Shown piece by piece: positions 19,177-33,085 of a stretch of 64,000 bases of DNA. The notes beneath the pieces are model-generated. The model was not told the origin of the DNA. It saw only the letters and a list, made by a program, of their open reading frames with translations, and did no database searches. The number at the start of each line of letters is the position of its first letter. Positions within the stretch are counted from its first letter, which is position 1. Origin of the DNA: Setophaga petechia (Eukaryota > Chordata > Aves > Passeriformes > Parulidae); assembly GCA_024362935.1 (NCBI GenBank), contig JANCRA010000017.1, positions 1,240,001 through 1,304,000 of the forward strand. Reading direction: 5' to 3'. A program made the translations under genes and the position numbers.

Positions 19177-22100
19177 CCTTTCCCTTCACATTGATACTTG
19201 AAAGGAAGGCGTCTTAGACAACTTTATTTTTCTGGCTGCAAAACACACTGCAGCCCTCTGTGCAACTTCTAGAACACGATAGGAAATGTTTAGTGAGCAG
19301 GAAGGTTTTCTCCTTGCGAGACATAGTGAAAAAGCTTTTTGCTTAGATATAGGTGACAAGAAACACTTACTGCAGTGCACTGAACAGCTAATTGCTACAC
19401 AGAACTGGGATTGTGTAAGCAGCTTGCAAAGGGAGAGAAAATAGTACTTTCCCACTCTCTTGCCTTTCCCTTCGCATTAATACTTGAATGGAAGGCATCT
19501 TTGACAACTATCTTTGTCTTGTTCGAAACATTCTGCAGCCCTCTGTGCAACTTCTAGAAAACGATAGGAGATGTTTAGTGAGCAGGAACGTTTTCTCCTT
19601 GTGACACATAGTGAAAAAGCTATTTGCTTAGATGTATGTGACAAAAAACACTTACTGCAGTGCACAGAAAAGCTAATTGCTACACAGCACTGGGGTTGTG
19701 TAAGCAGCTTGCAAAGTGATAGAAAACAGTACCTTTCTAACTCTCTTGCCTTTCCCTTTACAATAATACTTGAAAACAAGGCGTCTTAGACAACTTTCTT
19801 TTACTTCTTGCGAAACAATCTGCAGCCCTATGTGCAACTTCTACAACACGATAGGAGATGTTTAGTGAGCAGGAACGTTTTCGCCTTGCGAGACATAGTG
19901 AAAAAGCTATTTGCTTAGATGTAGGTGACAAGAAACACTTACTGCAGTGCACTGAAAAGCTAATTGCTACACAGAACTGGGATTGTGTTAGCACCTTGCA
20001 AAGTGCTAGAAAACAGTACTTTCCCACTCTCTTGCCTTTCCCTTCACATTAATACTTGAAAGGAAGGCGTCTTAGACAACTTTCATTTTCTTGTGTCAAA
20101 AAACTCTGCAGCCCTCTCTACAACATCTACAACACAATGGAAGTTGTTTAGTGAGCAGGAAGGTTTTCTCCTTGCGAGACATAGTGAAAAAGCTTTTTGC
20201 TTAGATGTAGGTGACAAGAAACACTTACTGCAGTGCACTGAACAGCTAACTGCTGCACAGCACGAGGACTGTGTTAGCAGCTTGCAAAGTGCTAGAAAAC
20301 AGTACTTTCCCACTCTCTTGCCTTTCCCTTCACATTAATACTTGAAAGGAAGGCGTCTTAGACAACTTTCTTCTACATTTTGCAAAACACACTGCAGCCC
20401 TCTGTGCAACTTCTACAACACGATGGAAGTTGTTTAGTGAGCAGCAACGCTTTCCCTTTGCGAGACAAAGTGAAAAAGCTATTTGCTCAGATGTAGGTAT
20501 CAAGAAACACTTACTGCCGTGCACTGATAAGCTAATTGCTACACAGCACTGCGATTGTGTTAGCAGGTTGCAAATTGCTAGAAAACAGTACTTTCCCACT
20601 CTCTTGCCTTTCCCTACACATTAATACTTGAAAGGAAGGCATCTTAGACAACTTTCTTTTTCTTGTTACAGAACACACTGCAGCACTCTGTTCAACTTCT
20701 AGAACACCATAGGAGATGTTTAGTGAGCAGGAAGGTTTTCCCTTGGGAGACATAGTGAAAAAGCTATTTGCTTAGATGTAGGTGACAAGAAACACTTACT
20801 GCAGTGCTCTGAAAAGCTAACTGGTACACAGCACTGCGATTGTGTTAGCAGCTTGCAAAGTGCTAGAAAACAGTACTTTCCCACTCTCTTGCCTTTCCCT
20901 TCACATTAATACTTGAAAGGAAGGCGTCTTAGACAACTTTCTTTTACATTTTGCAAAACACACTGCGGCCCTCTGTGCAACTTCTACAACATGATGGAAG
21001 TTGTTTAGTGAGCAGCAACGTTTTCCCCTTGCGAGACAAAGTGAAAAAGCTATTTGCTCAGATGTAGGTATCAAGAAACACTTACTGCCGTGCACTGACA
21101 AGCTAATTGCTACACAGCACTGGGATTGTGTTAGCAGCTGGCAAAGTGCTAGAAAACAGTACTGTCCCACTCTCTTGCCTTTCCCTTCACATTAATACTT
21201 GAAAGGAAGGCGTCTTAGACAACTTTCTTTTTCTTGTTACAGAACACACTGCAGCCCTCTGTGCAACTTCTAGAACACGATAGGAGATGTTTAGTGAGCA
21301 GAAAGGTTTTCTCCTTGCGAGACATAGTCAAAAACCTATTTGCTTACATGTAGGTGACAAGAAACACTTACGGCAGTGCGCTGAAAAGCTAATTGCTACA
21401 CAGAACTGGGATTGTGTTAGCAGCTTGCAAAGTGCTAGAAAACAGTACTTTCCCACTCTCTTGCCTTTCCCTTCACATTAATACTTGAAAGGAAGGCGTC
21501 TTAGACAACTTTCTTTTTCTTGTTACAGAACACACTGCAGCCCTCTGTGCAACTTCTAGAACACGATAGGAAATGTTTAGTGAGCAGGAAGGTTTTCTCC
21601 TTGCGAGACATAGTGAAAAAGCTTTTTGCTTAGATGTAGGTGACAAGAAACACTTACTGCAGTGCACTGAACAGCTAATTGCTACACAGAACTGGGATTG
21701 TGTAAGCAGCTTGCAAAGGGAGAGAAAATAGTACTTTCCCACTCTCTTGCCTTTCCCTTCGCATTAATACTTGAATGGAAGGCATCTTTGACAACTATCT
21801 TTGTCTTGTTCGAAACATTCTGCAGCCCTCTGTGCAACTTCTAGAAAACGATAGGAGATGTTTAGTGAGCAGGATCGTTTTCTCCTTGTGACACATAGTG
21901 AAAAAGCTATTTGCTTAGATGTATGTGACAAAAAACACTTACTGCAGTGCACAGAAAAGCTAATTGCTACACAGCACTGGGGTTGTGTAAGCAGCTTGCA
22001 AAGTGATAGAAAACAGTACCTTTCTAACTCTCTTGCCTTTCCCTTTACAATAATACTTGAAAACAAGGCGTCTTAGACAACTTTCTTTTACTTCTTGCGA

Positions 22101-25100
22101 AACAATCTGCAGCCCTCTGTGCAACTTCTACAACACGATAGGAGATACTTAGTGAGCAGGAAGGTTTTCTCCTTGCGAGACATAGTGAAAAAGCTATTTT
22201 CTTAAATTTAGGTTACAAGAAACACTTACTACAGTGCAGTGACAAGCGAATTGCTGCACAGCACTGGGATTGTGTAAGCAGCTTGCAAAGTGATAGAAAA
22301 CAGTACTTTCCCACTCTCTTGCCTTTCCCTTCACATTAATAATTGAAAGGAAGGCGTCTTATCCAACTTTCTTATTCTTGCTGCAAAACATTCTGCAGCC
22401 CTCTGTGCAACCTGTACAGAACGATGGAAGTTGTTTAATGAGCAGGAAGGTTTTCTCCTTGCGAGACATAGTGAAAAAGGTATTTGCTTTGATATAGGTG
22501 ACAAGAAACACTTACTGCAGTGCAGTGACAAGCTAATTGGTACACAGCACTGGGATTGTCTAAGCAGCTTGCAAAGTGATAGAAAACAGTACTTTCCCAC
22601 TCTCTCGCCTTTCCCTTCACATTAATACTTGAAAGGAAGGCGTCTTAGACAACTTTATTTTTCTTTGCAGCAATACATTCTGCAGCCCTCTGTGCAACTT
22701 CTAGAACACGATAGGAGATGTTTAATGAGCAGGGAGGTTTTCTCATTGCGAGACATAGTGAAAAAGCTAATTGCTTAGATGTTGGTAACAAGAAGCACTT
22801 ACTGCAGTGCACAGAAAGCTAATTGCTACACAGCACTGGGATTGTGTAAGCAGCTTGCAGATTGATAGAAAACAGTACTTTCCCACTCTCTTGCCTTTCC
22901 CTTCGCGTTAATACTTGAAAGGACGGCGTCTTAGGCAACTTTCTTTGTCTTGTTGCAAAACATTCTGCAGCCCTCTGTGCAACTTCTAGAACACAATGGA
23001 AGTTGTTTAATGAGCAGGAACGTTTTCTCCTTTTGAGACATAGTGGAAAAGCTATTTCCTTAGATGTATGTGACAACAAACTATTACTGCAGTGCACTGA
23101 CATGCTAATTGCTACCCAGCACTGGGATTGTGTAAGCAGCTTGCAAAGTGGTAGAAAACAGTACCTTTCCACTCTCTTGCCTTTCCATTCACATTAATAC
23201 TTGAAAGGAAGGCGTCTTAGACCACTTTCTTTTTCTTGTGGCAAAACACTCTGCAGCCCGCTGTGCAACTTCTGCAACACGATAGGAGATGTTTAGTGAG
23301 CAGGAAGGTTTTCTCCTTGCGAGACATAGTGAAAAAGCTATTTGCTTAGATGTAGGTGACAAGAAACACTTACTGCAGTGCATGCACAAGCTAATTGCTA
23401 CACAGCACTGGGTTTGTGTAAGCAGCTTGCAAAGTGATAGAAAACAGTACTTTCCCACTCTCTTGCCTTTCCCTTCACATTAATAATTGAAAGGAAGGCG
23501 TCTTATCCAACTTTCTTATTCTTGCTGCAAAACAATCTGCAGCCCTCTGTGCAACTTCTACAACACGATAGGAGATACTTAGTGAGCAGGAAGGTTTTCT
23601 CCTTGCGAGACTTAGTGAAAAAGCTATTTTCTTAGATTTAGGTTACAAGAAACACTTACTACAGTGCAGTGACAAGCGAATTGCTGCACAGCACTGGGAT
23701 TGTGTAAGCAGCTTGCAAAGTGATAGAAAACAGTACTTTCCCACTCTCTTGCCTTTCCCTTCACATTAATATTTGAAAGGAAGGCGTCTTATCCAACTTT
23801 CTTATTCTTGCTGCAAAACATTCTGCAGCCCTCTGTGCAACCTGTACAGAACGATGGAAGTTGTTTAATGAGCAGGAAGGTTTTCTCCTTGCGAGACATA
23901 GTGAAAAAGGTATTTGCTTTGATATAGGTGACAAGAAACACTTACTGCAGTGCAGTGACAAGCTAATTGGTACACAGCACTGGGATTGTCTAAGCAGCTT
24001 GCAAAGTGATAGAAAACAGTACTTTCCCACTCTCTCGCCTTTCCCTTCACATTAATACTTGAAAGGAAGGCGTCTTAGACAACTTTATTTTTCTTTGCAG
24101 CAATACATTCTGCAGCCCTCTGTGCAACTTCTAGAACACGATAGGAGATGTTTAATGAGCAGGGAGGTTTTCTCATTGCGAGACATAGTGAAAAAGCTAA
24201 TTGCTTAGATGTTGGTAACAAGAAGCACTTACTGCAGTGCACAGAAAGCTAATTGCTACACAGCACTGGGATTGTGTAAGCAGCTTGCAGATTGATAGAA
24301 AACAGTACTTTCCCACTCTCTTGCCTTTCCCTTCGCGTTAATACTTGAAAGGACGGCGTCTTAGGCAACTTTCTTTGTCTTGTTGCAAAACATTCTGCAG
24401 CCCTCTGTGCAACTTCTAGAACACAATGGAAGTTGTTTAATGAGCAGGAACATTTTCTCCTTTTGAGACATAGTGGAAAAGCTATTTCCTTAGATGTATG
24501 TGACAACAAACTATTACTGCAGTGCACTGACATGCTAATTGCTACCCAGCACTGGGATTGTGTAAGCAGCTTGCAAAGTGGTAGAAAACAGTACCTTTCC
24601 ACTCTCTTGCCTTTCCATTCACATTAATACTTGAAAGGAAGGCGTCTTAGACCACTTTCTTTTTCTTGTGGCAAAACACTCTGCAGCCCCCTGTGCAACT
24701 TCTGCAACACGATAGGAGATGTTTAGTGAGCAGGAAGGTTTTCTCCTTGCGAGACATAGTGAAAAAGCTATTTGCTTAGATGTAGGTGACAAGAAACACT
24801 TACTGCAGTGCATGCACAAGCTAATTGCTACACAGCACTGGGTTTGTGTAAGCAGCTTGCAAAGTGATAGAAAACAGTACTTTCCCACTCTCTTGCCTTT
24901 CCCTTCACATTAATAATTGAAAGGAAGGCGTCTTATCCAACTTTCTTATTCTTGCTGCAAAACAATCTGCAGCCCTCTGTGCAACTTCTACAACACGATA
25001 GGAGATACTTAGTGAGCAGGAAGGTTTTCTCCTTGCGAGACTTAGTGAAAAAGCTATTTTCTTAGATTTAGGTTACAAGAAACACTTACTACAGTGCAGT

Positions 25101-27560
25101 GACAAGCGAATTGCTGCACAGCACTGGGATTGTGTAAGCAGCTTGCAAAGTGATAGAAAACAGTACTTTCCCACTCTCTTGCCTTTCCCTTCACATTAAT
25201 AATTGAAAGGAAGGCGTCTTATCCAACTTTCTTATTCTTGCTGCAAAACATTCTGCAGCCCTCTGTGCAACCTGTACAGAACGATGGAAGTTGTTTAATG
25301 AGCAGGAAGGTTTTCTCCTTGCGAGACATAGTGAAAAAGGTATTTGCTTTGATATAGGTGACAAGAAACACTTACTGCAGTGCAGTGACAAGCTAATTGG
25401 TACACAGCACTGGGATTGTCTAAGCAGCTTGCAAAGTGATAGAAAACAGTACTTTCCCACTCTCTCGCCTTTCCCTTCACATTAATACTTGAAAGGAAGG
25501 CGTCTTAGACAACTTTCTTTTTCTTGTTGCAAAAAACTCTGCAGCCCGCTGTGCAACATCTACAACACGATGGAAGTTGTTTAGTGAGCAGGAAGGTTTT
25601 CTCCTTGCGAGACATAGTGAAAAAGCTATTTGCTTAGATGTAGGTGACAAGAAACACTTACTGCAGTGCACTGAAAGGCTAATTGCTACACAGCACTGGG
25701 ATTGTGTAAGCAGCTTGCAAAGTGATAGAAAACAGTACTTTCCCACTCTCTTGCCTTTCCCTTCACATTAATACTTGAAAGGAAGGCGTCTTAGACATCT
25801 TTCTTTTTCTTGTTGCAAAACACTCTGCAGCCCGCTGTGCAACTTCTAGAACACGATAGGAGATGTTTAGAGAGCAGGAACGTTTTCTACATGCTAAACA
25901 TAGTGAAAAAGCTATTTGCTTAGATGTAGGTGACAAGAAACACTTACTGCAGTGCACAGACAAGCTAATTGCTACACAGCACTGGGATTGTGTAAGCAGC
26001 TTGCAAAGTGACAGAAAACAGTACGTTTCCACTCTTTTGCCTTTCCGTTCACATTAACACTTGAAAGGAAGGTGTCTATGACAATTTTCTTTTTCTTGTT
26101 ACAAAACACTCTGCAGCCCGCTGTGCAACTTCTAGAACACGATAGGAGATGTTTAGTGAGCAGGAACGTTTTCTCTTTGTGAGACATAGTGAAAAAGCTA
26201 TTTCCTTAGATGTAGCTAACAAGAAACACCTACTGCAGTGCACTGACAAGCTAATTGCTACCCAGCGCTGGGATTGTGTTAGCAGCTTGCAAAGTGATAG
26301 AAAACAGTACCTTTCCACTCTCTTGCCTTTCCATTCACATTAATACTTGAAAGGAAGGCGTCTTAGACAACTTTCTTTTTCTTATTGCAAAACACTCTGC
26401 AGCCCTCTGTGCAACTCCTAGAACACGATAGGAGATGTTTAGTGAGCAGGAACGTTTTCTCCGTGCGAGACATAGTGAAAAACTAATTGCTTAGATGTAG
26501 GTAACAAGAAACACTTACTGCAGTGCAGTGACAAGCTAATTGCTACACAGCACACGAATTGTGTAAGCAGCTTGCAAAGGGAGAGAAAACAGTACTTTCC
26601 CACTCTCTTGCCTTTCCCTTCGCATTAATACTTGAATGGAAGGCATCTTAGACAACTTTCTTTGTCTTGTTCCAAAACATTCTGCAGCCCTCTGTGCAAC
26701 TTCTAGAACACGATAGGAGATGTTTAGTGAGCAGGAACGTTTTCGCCTTGCGAGACATAGTGAAAAAGCTATTTGCTTAGATGTAGGTGACAAGAAACAC
26801 TTACTGCAGTGCCCTGAAAAACTAATTGCTACACAACACTGGGATTGTGTGCCCAGCTGGCAAAGTCATAGAAAATAGTGCCTTTCCACTCTCCTGCCTT
26901 TTCCATTCACATTACTATTCGAATGGAAGGCGTTGTGGAACACTTTCCTTTTCTTGTTGCAAAACACTCTGCAGCCCTCTGTGCAACCTCTCCAACACGA
27001 TGGAAGTTGTTTAATAAGCAGGAACGTTTTCTCCGTGCGAGACATAGTGAAAAAGCTATTTGCTTAGATGTAGGTGACAAGAAACACTTACTGCAGTGCA
27101 TGCACAAGCTAATTGCAACACAGCACTGGGGTTGTGTAAGCAGCTTGCGAAGTGACAGAAAACAGTACCTTTCCACTCTCTTGCCTTTCCATTCACATTA
27201 ATACTTGAAAGGAAGGCGTCTTAGACAACTTTCTTTTTCTTGTTGCAAAACACTCTGCAGCCCTCTGTGCAACTCCTAGAACACGATAGGAGATGTTTAG
27301 TGAGCAGGAAGGTTTTCTCCTTGCGAGACATAGTGAAAAAGCTATTTGCTTAGATGTAGTTGACAAGAAACATTTCCTGCAGTGCCCTGACAGGCTAATT
27401 GCTACACAGTACTGGGATTGTGTTAGCAGCTTGCAAAGTGATAGAAAATAGTACCTTTCCACTCTCTTGCCTTTTCCATTCACATTACTATTCGAATTGA
27501 GGGAGTTTTGGACAACTTTCTTTTGCGTCTTGCAAAACCCTCGGCACACTTCCATGCAAG
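19177..27560. repeat. 286-bp satellite array, right block (about 29 monomers)
   Basis: This is the same satellite in the same orientation, resuming in phase after ERV1. It is a patchwork of earlier segments. 19,858-21,195 repeats 650-1,987 at an offset of 19,208. 26,076-27,180 repeats 2,292-3,396 at an offset of 23,784. 19,477-19,779 recurs at 21,764-22,066 (2,287 bases, eight monomers). Segmental duplication inside the array is therefore recent and repeated. No gene is supported; the 64- and 89-codon frames recur as in the left block. Confidence 0.96.
22100..25517. repeat. 5-monomer higher-order repeat, 2.4 copies (1,430 bp unit)
   Basis: Units start at about 22,100, 23,530 and 24,960. Five distinct monomer types recur in order and almost without change. 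For example, 22,431, 23,861 and 25,291 give the same translation, and 22,819-23,172 and 24,249-24,602 differ by one residue. The third copy is cut after about 560 bases, where the sequence switches to another monomer. This is the most recently amplified part of the array. Confidence 0.92.
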
Positions 27561-30500
27561 TTCTAGAACAGGATGAGAGATGTTTTCTGAACTAGCACAG
27601 TTTCTCTTTGCGAGACATAGTGAAAGAGCTTTTTGCTTAGATGTAGGTGACAAGAGGCACTATCTACAGTGCACTGCAAAGCTAATTGTAGCACAACACT
27701 GGGTTTGTGTGCCCAGCTTGCAAAGAGATAGAAAACAGTACCTTTCCACTCTCTTGCCTTTCCATTCACATTAATACTTGAACGGAAGGCGTCTTAGACA
27801 ACTTTCTTTTTCTTGTTGCAAAACACTCTGCAGCCCTCTGTGCAACCTCTAGAACACGATAGGAGATGTTTAATGAGCAGACACATTTTCTCCTTTCGAG
27901 ACATAGTGAAAAATCTACTTACTTTGATGCAGGTGACAAGAAACACTTACTGCAGTGCACTGAAAAACTAATTGCTACACAGCACTGGGATTGTGTAAGC
28001 AGCTTACAAACGGATAGAAAACAGTACTTTTCCAGTTTCCTGCCTTTTCCATTCACATTACTACTCGAATGGAAGGAGTTTTGGACAACTTTGGCTGGCT
28101 TCTTGCAAAACACTCTGCACACCTCCGTGCAACTTCTAAAACACAATAGGAGATGTTTAGTGAGCAGGAACGTTTTCTCCTTGCGAGACATAGTGAAAAA
28201 GCTTTTTCCTTAGATGTAGGTGACCAGAGGCACTTTCTACAGTGCACTGTAGAGCTAATTGCTTCAGAACTCTGGGATTGTGTGCCCAGCTTGCAACTGA
28301 TAGGACACAGTGACTTTCCGCTCTCCTGCCATTTCCATTCCCAGGAAAATTTGAATGGAAGGCGTTTTGGACAACTTTATTCACTTTTTTCAAAACAATC
28401 TGCAGACGTGCGTGCAACCTCTAAAACACGGAGGGAGATATTTTCTGAACAGGCACAGTTTCTGTCTGCGCGATAAAGAGAAAAAGCTATTTTCTTTGAT
28501 GTATGTGACAAGAGGTATTAACTTCAGTGCACTGAAAGGTATTCGCTCCACAACACTGGCATTTTGTAAGCAGCTTGCAAACTGAGCCAAAACAGTACCT
28601 TTCCACTCCTGCATTTTCCATTGCGAGGAGCATTCGAAAGGAAGGCGTTTTGGAGAACTTTTTATTTTTTGTTGCAGAGCACTCTGCAGACCTGCGTGCT
28701 CAATTTAGAACACGATGGGAGATGTTATCTGAGCAGGCAGAGTTTCTCCTTGCGAGACATTGTGAAAAAGCTATTTGCTTAAATGTAGATGACCAGAGGC
28801 AACTTCTACAGTGCACTGCAAAGGTAATGGCTGCACAACGCTGTGATTGTGTGCCCAGCTTTCAAACTGATAGAAAACAGTACCTCTGCACTCTCCTGCA
28901 TTTTCCTTTCCCAGTAAAATTCGAATCGAAGGGGTTTTGGTCAACTTTGTTTTACTTCTTGCAAAACACTCTGCAGACCTTCAGGTACCCTCTAAAACAC
29001 GATGGGAGATGTTTTTTCAACAGACCCAGTTTCAGAGATATAGTGAAAAACCTATTTGCTTAGATGTAGGTGACAAGAGGCACTTACCACAGCCACTGCA
29101 AAGGTAATGGCTGCACAACAGTGGGATTGTGTAAGCAGCTTGCGAAGTGATAGAAAACAGTACCTTTCCACTCTCTCGCCATTTCCATTCACATTAATAC
29201 TCGAAAGCAAGGCGATTTTGACAACTTTCTTTTTCTTGTTGCAAAACACTCTTAGGACCTGCGTGCAACCTCTAGAAAACGATGATAGATCTTTTCTCAA
29301 CAGGCACATTTTCTCCTTGCGGGACATAGTGAAAAAGATTTTTGTTTAGATGTTGGTGACAAGAAGCACTTCCTACAGTGCACTGCAAAACTAATGGCTG
29401 CACAACACTGGTATTGTGTGTCCAGCTTGCAAACTGATAGAAAACAGTACCTATCCACTCTCCTTCATTTTCCATTCACTTTGCATTTGGAATTGATGGA
29501 GTTTAGGACAACTTTCTTGCACTTCTTTCAAAAAGCTCTGCACACCTCCGTGCAACCTCTAAAACACAATGGGAGAGGTTTTCTGAACAGGCACATTATC
29601 TTTTTGCGACACATAGTGAAAAAGCTAATTGCGTAGATGTAGGTGACAAGAGAGACTTATTGCAGTGCACTGTAAATCTAATCTCTGCACAGTACTGGGA
29701 TTGTATGTCCATCTTGCAAACTGATAGAAAACCGTACCTCTCCACTCTCCTGACTTTTCTATTCACATTTATATGTGAATGCAAGGCTTTTTAGACAACA
29801 TTTTTTACTTCTTGTAAAACACTCTACAGACCTGCGTAAAACCTCTAGAACTCAATGAGAGATTTTTTCTGAAATGGCCCAGTTTCTCCTTGCAAGACAT
29901 AGTGAAAATGCAATTTTCTTTGATGCAGGTGACAAGAGGCATTTACTACAGTGCTCTACAAATCTAATCACTGCACAATATTAGGATTGTTTGCTCTCCA
30001 ATTAGAGTGCACTGCATATCAAATCGCGGCACAACATTAGGATGGTGTGCTCTCCCTGCAAACTGATAGTAAACTGCACCTTTCCACTCTCCTGCCTTTT
30101 CCATTCCCAGTAACCTTCGAATAGAAGGAGTTTTGGACATGTTTCCTTTACTTCTTGCAAAACACTCTGCAGACCTGCATGCAACCTCTAGAACACGATG
30201 GGAGATATTTTCTGTACTGTCACAGTTTCTCCTTGCGAGACAGAGTGAAAAAGGTTTTTGCTTAGATGTAGGCAACAAGAAGCACTCCAAGACCAAATTA
30301 CAGTGTTCTGCAATACTAATTGCTGCACAACACTGGCATTGTGTGTCCAGCTTGCAAACTGATAGAAAACTGCACCTTCCCACTCTCCTGTCTTTTCCAA
30401 ACACATTAATATTGGAATGGATGGAGTTGTGGACAACTTTCTTTTTCTTCTTGCAAAACACTCTGCAAACCTGCATGCAACCTCTAGGACACGAAGAGAG

Positions 30501-32440
30501 ATGTTTTCTGAACAGGCAAAGATTCTGCTACTGAAATATAGTGAAAATATTATTTTCTAAGATGTAGGTGACAAGAGGCACTATCTAGAATGCACTGCAA
30601 ACATTACCGCTGCAGAACACTGGCAGTTTCCATGCAGCTTGCAAACTGAGAAAAACAGTAACTTTCCACTCTCTTGCCTTTTCCATTCCCAGTTACATTT
30701 GAAAGGAAGGCGTTTTGGACTACTTTCTTTTTCTTGTTGTAGAACACGCTGCAGACCTGCGTGCAACCTCTAGAACACGATGGGAGATATTTTCTGATCC
30801 AGCACAGTTTCTCCTTGCGAGACATAGTGAAAAAGCGAATTGCTTAGATGTAGGTGACAAGAGACACTTAGTGCAGTGCACGGTAAAGCTAATCTCTGCA
30901 CAGGACTGGGATTGTATGCCCATCTTGCAAAGTGATAGAAAATCCACTCTCCTGCCTTTTCTATTCACATTTATATTTAAATGCAAGGCGTTTTAGACAA
31001 CTTTTTTTGCTTCTTGCAAGACACTCTGCAGACCTGCGTGCAACTTCTAGAACACGATGGGAGATATTTTTTCAGAACGGGCACAGTTTCTCCTTTCTAG
31101 ATATATTAAAAGAGTGATTTACTTAGATGTCGGTGACAAGAGGCACTTACTACAGTGCACTGCAAAGCTAATTGCTGCACAACACTGGGATTGTGTAAGC
31201 AGCTTGCAAACTGATAGAATACAGTACCTTTCCACTCTCAGCCTTTTCCATTTACATAATTATTCGAATGGAAGAAGTTTTGGACAACTTTCTTCTGCTT
31301 CTTGTTATATACTCTGCAGACCTTCGTGAAACATGTAGAACACGATTAGAGATATTTTCTTTACTTTCATATTTTCTCCTTGTGAGACATAGTGAAAAAG
31401 TTTTTCGCTTTGATGTAGGTGAGAAGAAGCACTTACTACAGTGCACTGCAAAACTATTGACTGCACAACACAACAGTACCTATCCACTCTCCTGCATTTT
31501 CCATTCACTTTACAATTGGAATTGATGGAGTTTTGGACAAGTATCTTTCGCTACATTCAAAACGCTCTGCAGGCTTGCCTGCAACCTCAAGAACACGAAG
31601 GAGACATTTTCTGTACTGTCACAGTTCATCCTTGGGAGGCATAGTGGAAACGCTATCTGCTTAATTGTATTGTCCAAATCAGAGTGCACTGCAAATCTAA
31701 TCGCTGCACAACATTAGGACTGTGTGCACTCCCTGCAAACTGTACCTTTCTACTATCCTGCCTTCTCCATTCCCAGTAACCTTTGAATAGAAGGAGCTTT
31801 GGACAAGTTTCCTTTGCTTCTTCCAAAACACTCTGCAGACCTCTGTGCAACCACTAGAACACGACGGGAGATATTTTCTGTACTGTCACAGTTTCTCCTT
31901 GCAAGACATAGTGAAAAAGCTTTTTGCTTAGATGTAGGCGACAAGAAGCACTCCAAGACCAAGTTACAGTGTTCTGCAAAGCTAATCGCTGCTCAACACT
32001 GGGAGTGTGTAAGCACCCTGCAAACTGATAGAAAACAGTACCTTTCCACTCTCCTGCCTTTTCCATTAGCATTAATATTCAAATGGAAGGACTTTTGGAC
32101 AACTTTCCTCAGCTTCTTGCAAAACACTCTGCAGACCTGCAGAGATTTTTGTTTAGATGTAGGTGACAGGAAGCACTTACTACAGTGCAATGCAAAGCTA
32201 ATGGCTGCACAATAATGGCGTTGTGGAAGCAGCTTGCAAACTGATAGAAAACAGTACCTATCTACTCTCCTGCAATTTGCATTTCCAGGTAACATTTGAA
32301 TTGATGGTGTTTTGGACAACTTTCGTTTCATGTTGCAAAACACTCTGCAGTCCTGCGTGCAACCTCTACAACACGATGGGAGATGTTTTCTGAACAGGCA
32401 CCGTTTCTCTGTGCGCGACATAGTGGAAAAGCTTTTTGCT

Positions 32441-32665
32441 AACGTGCAGCCGGCAGGAGATGCTAAAGACCAGGTCACGGAGCACTGCAAAGCTAAGCGC
32501 CGCTGCCGGGTGCCTTTGGCACTAGCTGTGCTCCGGAGCACACCGCGACTGGCACAGTGCCCTTCAACCGGCACCATGCTCTTGGCGCCAAGAAGCGTCT
32601 TCTTCTCCTCCAGGAGACAGAGACTGTGGCAGCTTCTGAACGGCGAACTACGAAGCGGCACAAAA
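32441..32665. repeat. Long-form monomer insert, copy a
   Basis: The usual stretch between the TTGCT(T/A)... block and CACAACACTGGG is replaced by about 220 GC-richer bases. Shared marks are a segment around GAAGCTAAGCGCCG, a GTGCTCCGGAGCAC element, a CACCATGCTCTT element and a CTCCAGGAGACAGAGA element. Related inserts lie at 32,903, 33,908 and 34,984. Confidence 0.75.
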
Positions 32666-32902
32666 CTGGGATTGTGTAAGCAGCTTGCAACCTGATAGAA
32701 AACACTGCTTTTCCACTCTCCTGCCTTTTCCCGGCACATTATTATTCGAACGGATGGAGTTTTGGACAACTTTCTTTTGCTTCTTGGAAAACACTCCGCA
32801 GACCAGCGTGCAACCTCAAGGACACGATGAGAGATGTTTTCTGTACTGGCACCGTTTTTCCTGGCGAGACATAGTGGAAAAGCTTTTTGCTTATGTGTGG
32901 GT

Positions 32903-33085
32903 TACAAGATATGCTTCGAGACGAAAATAGCTAGCTCTCCGAAGCTAAAGGCGGGTCCCCGGTGTCTATCGGCAGTAGCTGTGCTATGGAGAGCACTGCC
33001 ACCCGCACAATGCTCTTCGCCTCAAGAAGCCGCTTGTTGGCCTCCTGGCAAGGGAGAGGCCATCAGATTTCGAAAGGCAAACAAC
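32903..33085. repeat. Long-form monomer insert, copy b
   Basis: About 180 bases related to the insert at 32,441: AGCTCTCCGAAGCTAAAGGC, then GGAGAGCACTGCCACCCGCA, GCACAATGCTCTTCG and TTTCGAAAGGCAAAC. It is flanked by ordinary satellite on both sides. Confidence 0.75.

Noticed and set aside
78..27774. Dozens of 64-codon plus-strand and 89- to 117-codon minus-strand frames with similar proteins
   Set aside because: They are repeated because the satellite is repeated. The 286-base period shifts the frame each unit, both strands are open, and many copies have stops. No start context, splice model or domain supports a gene.
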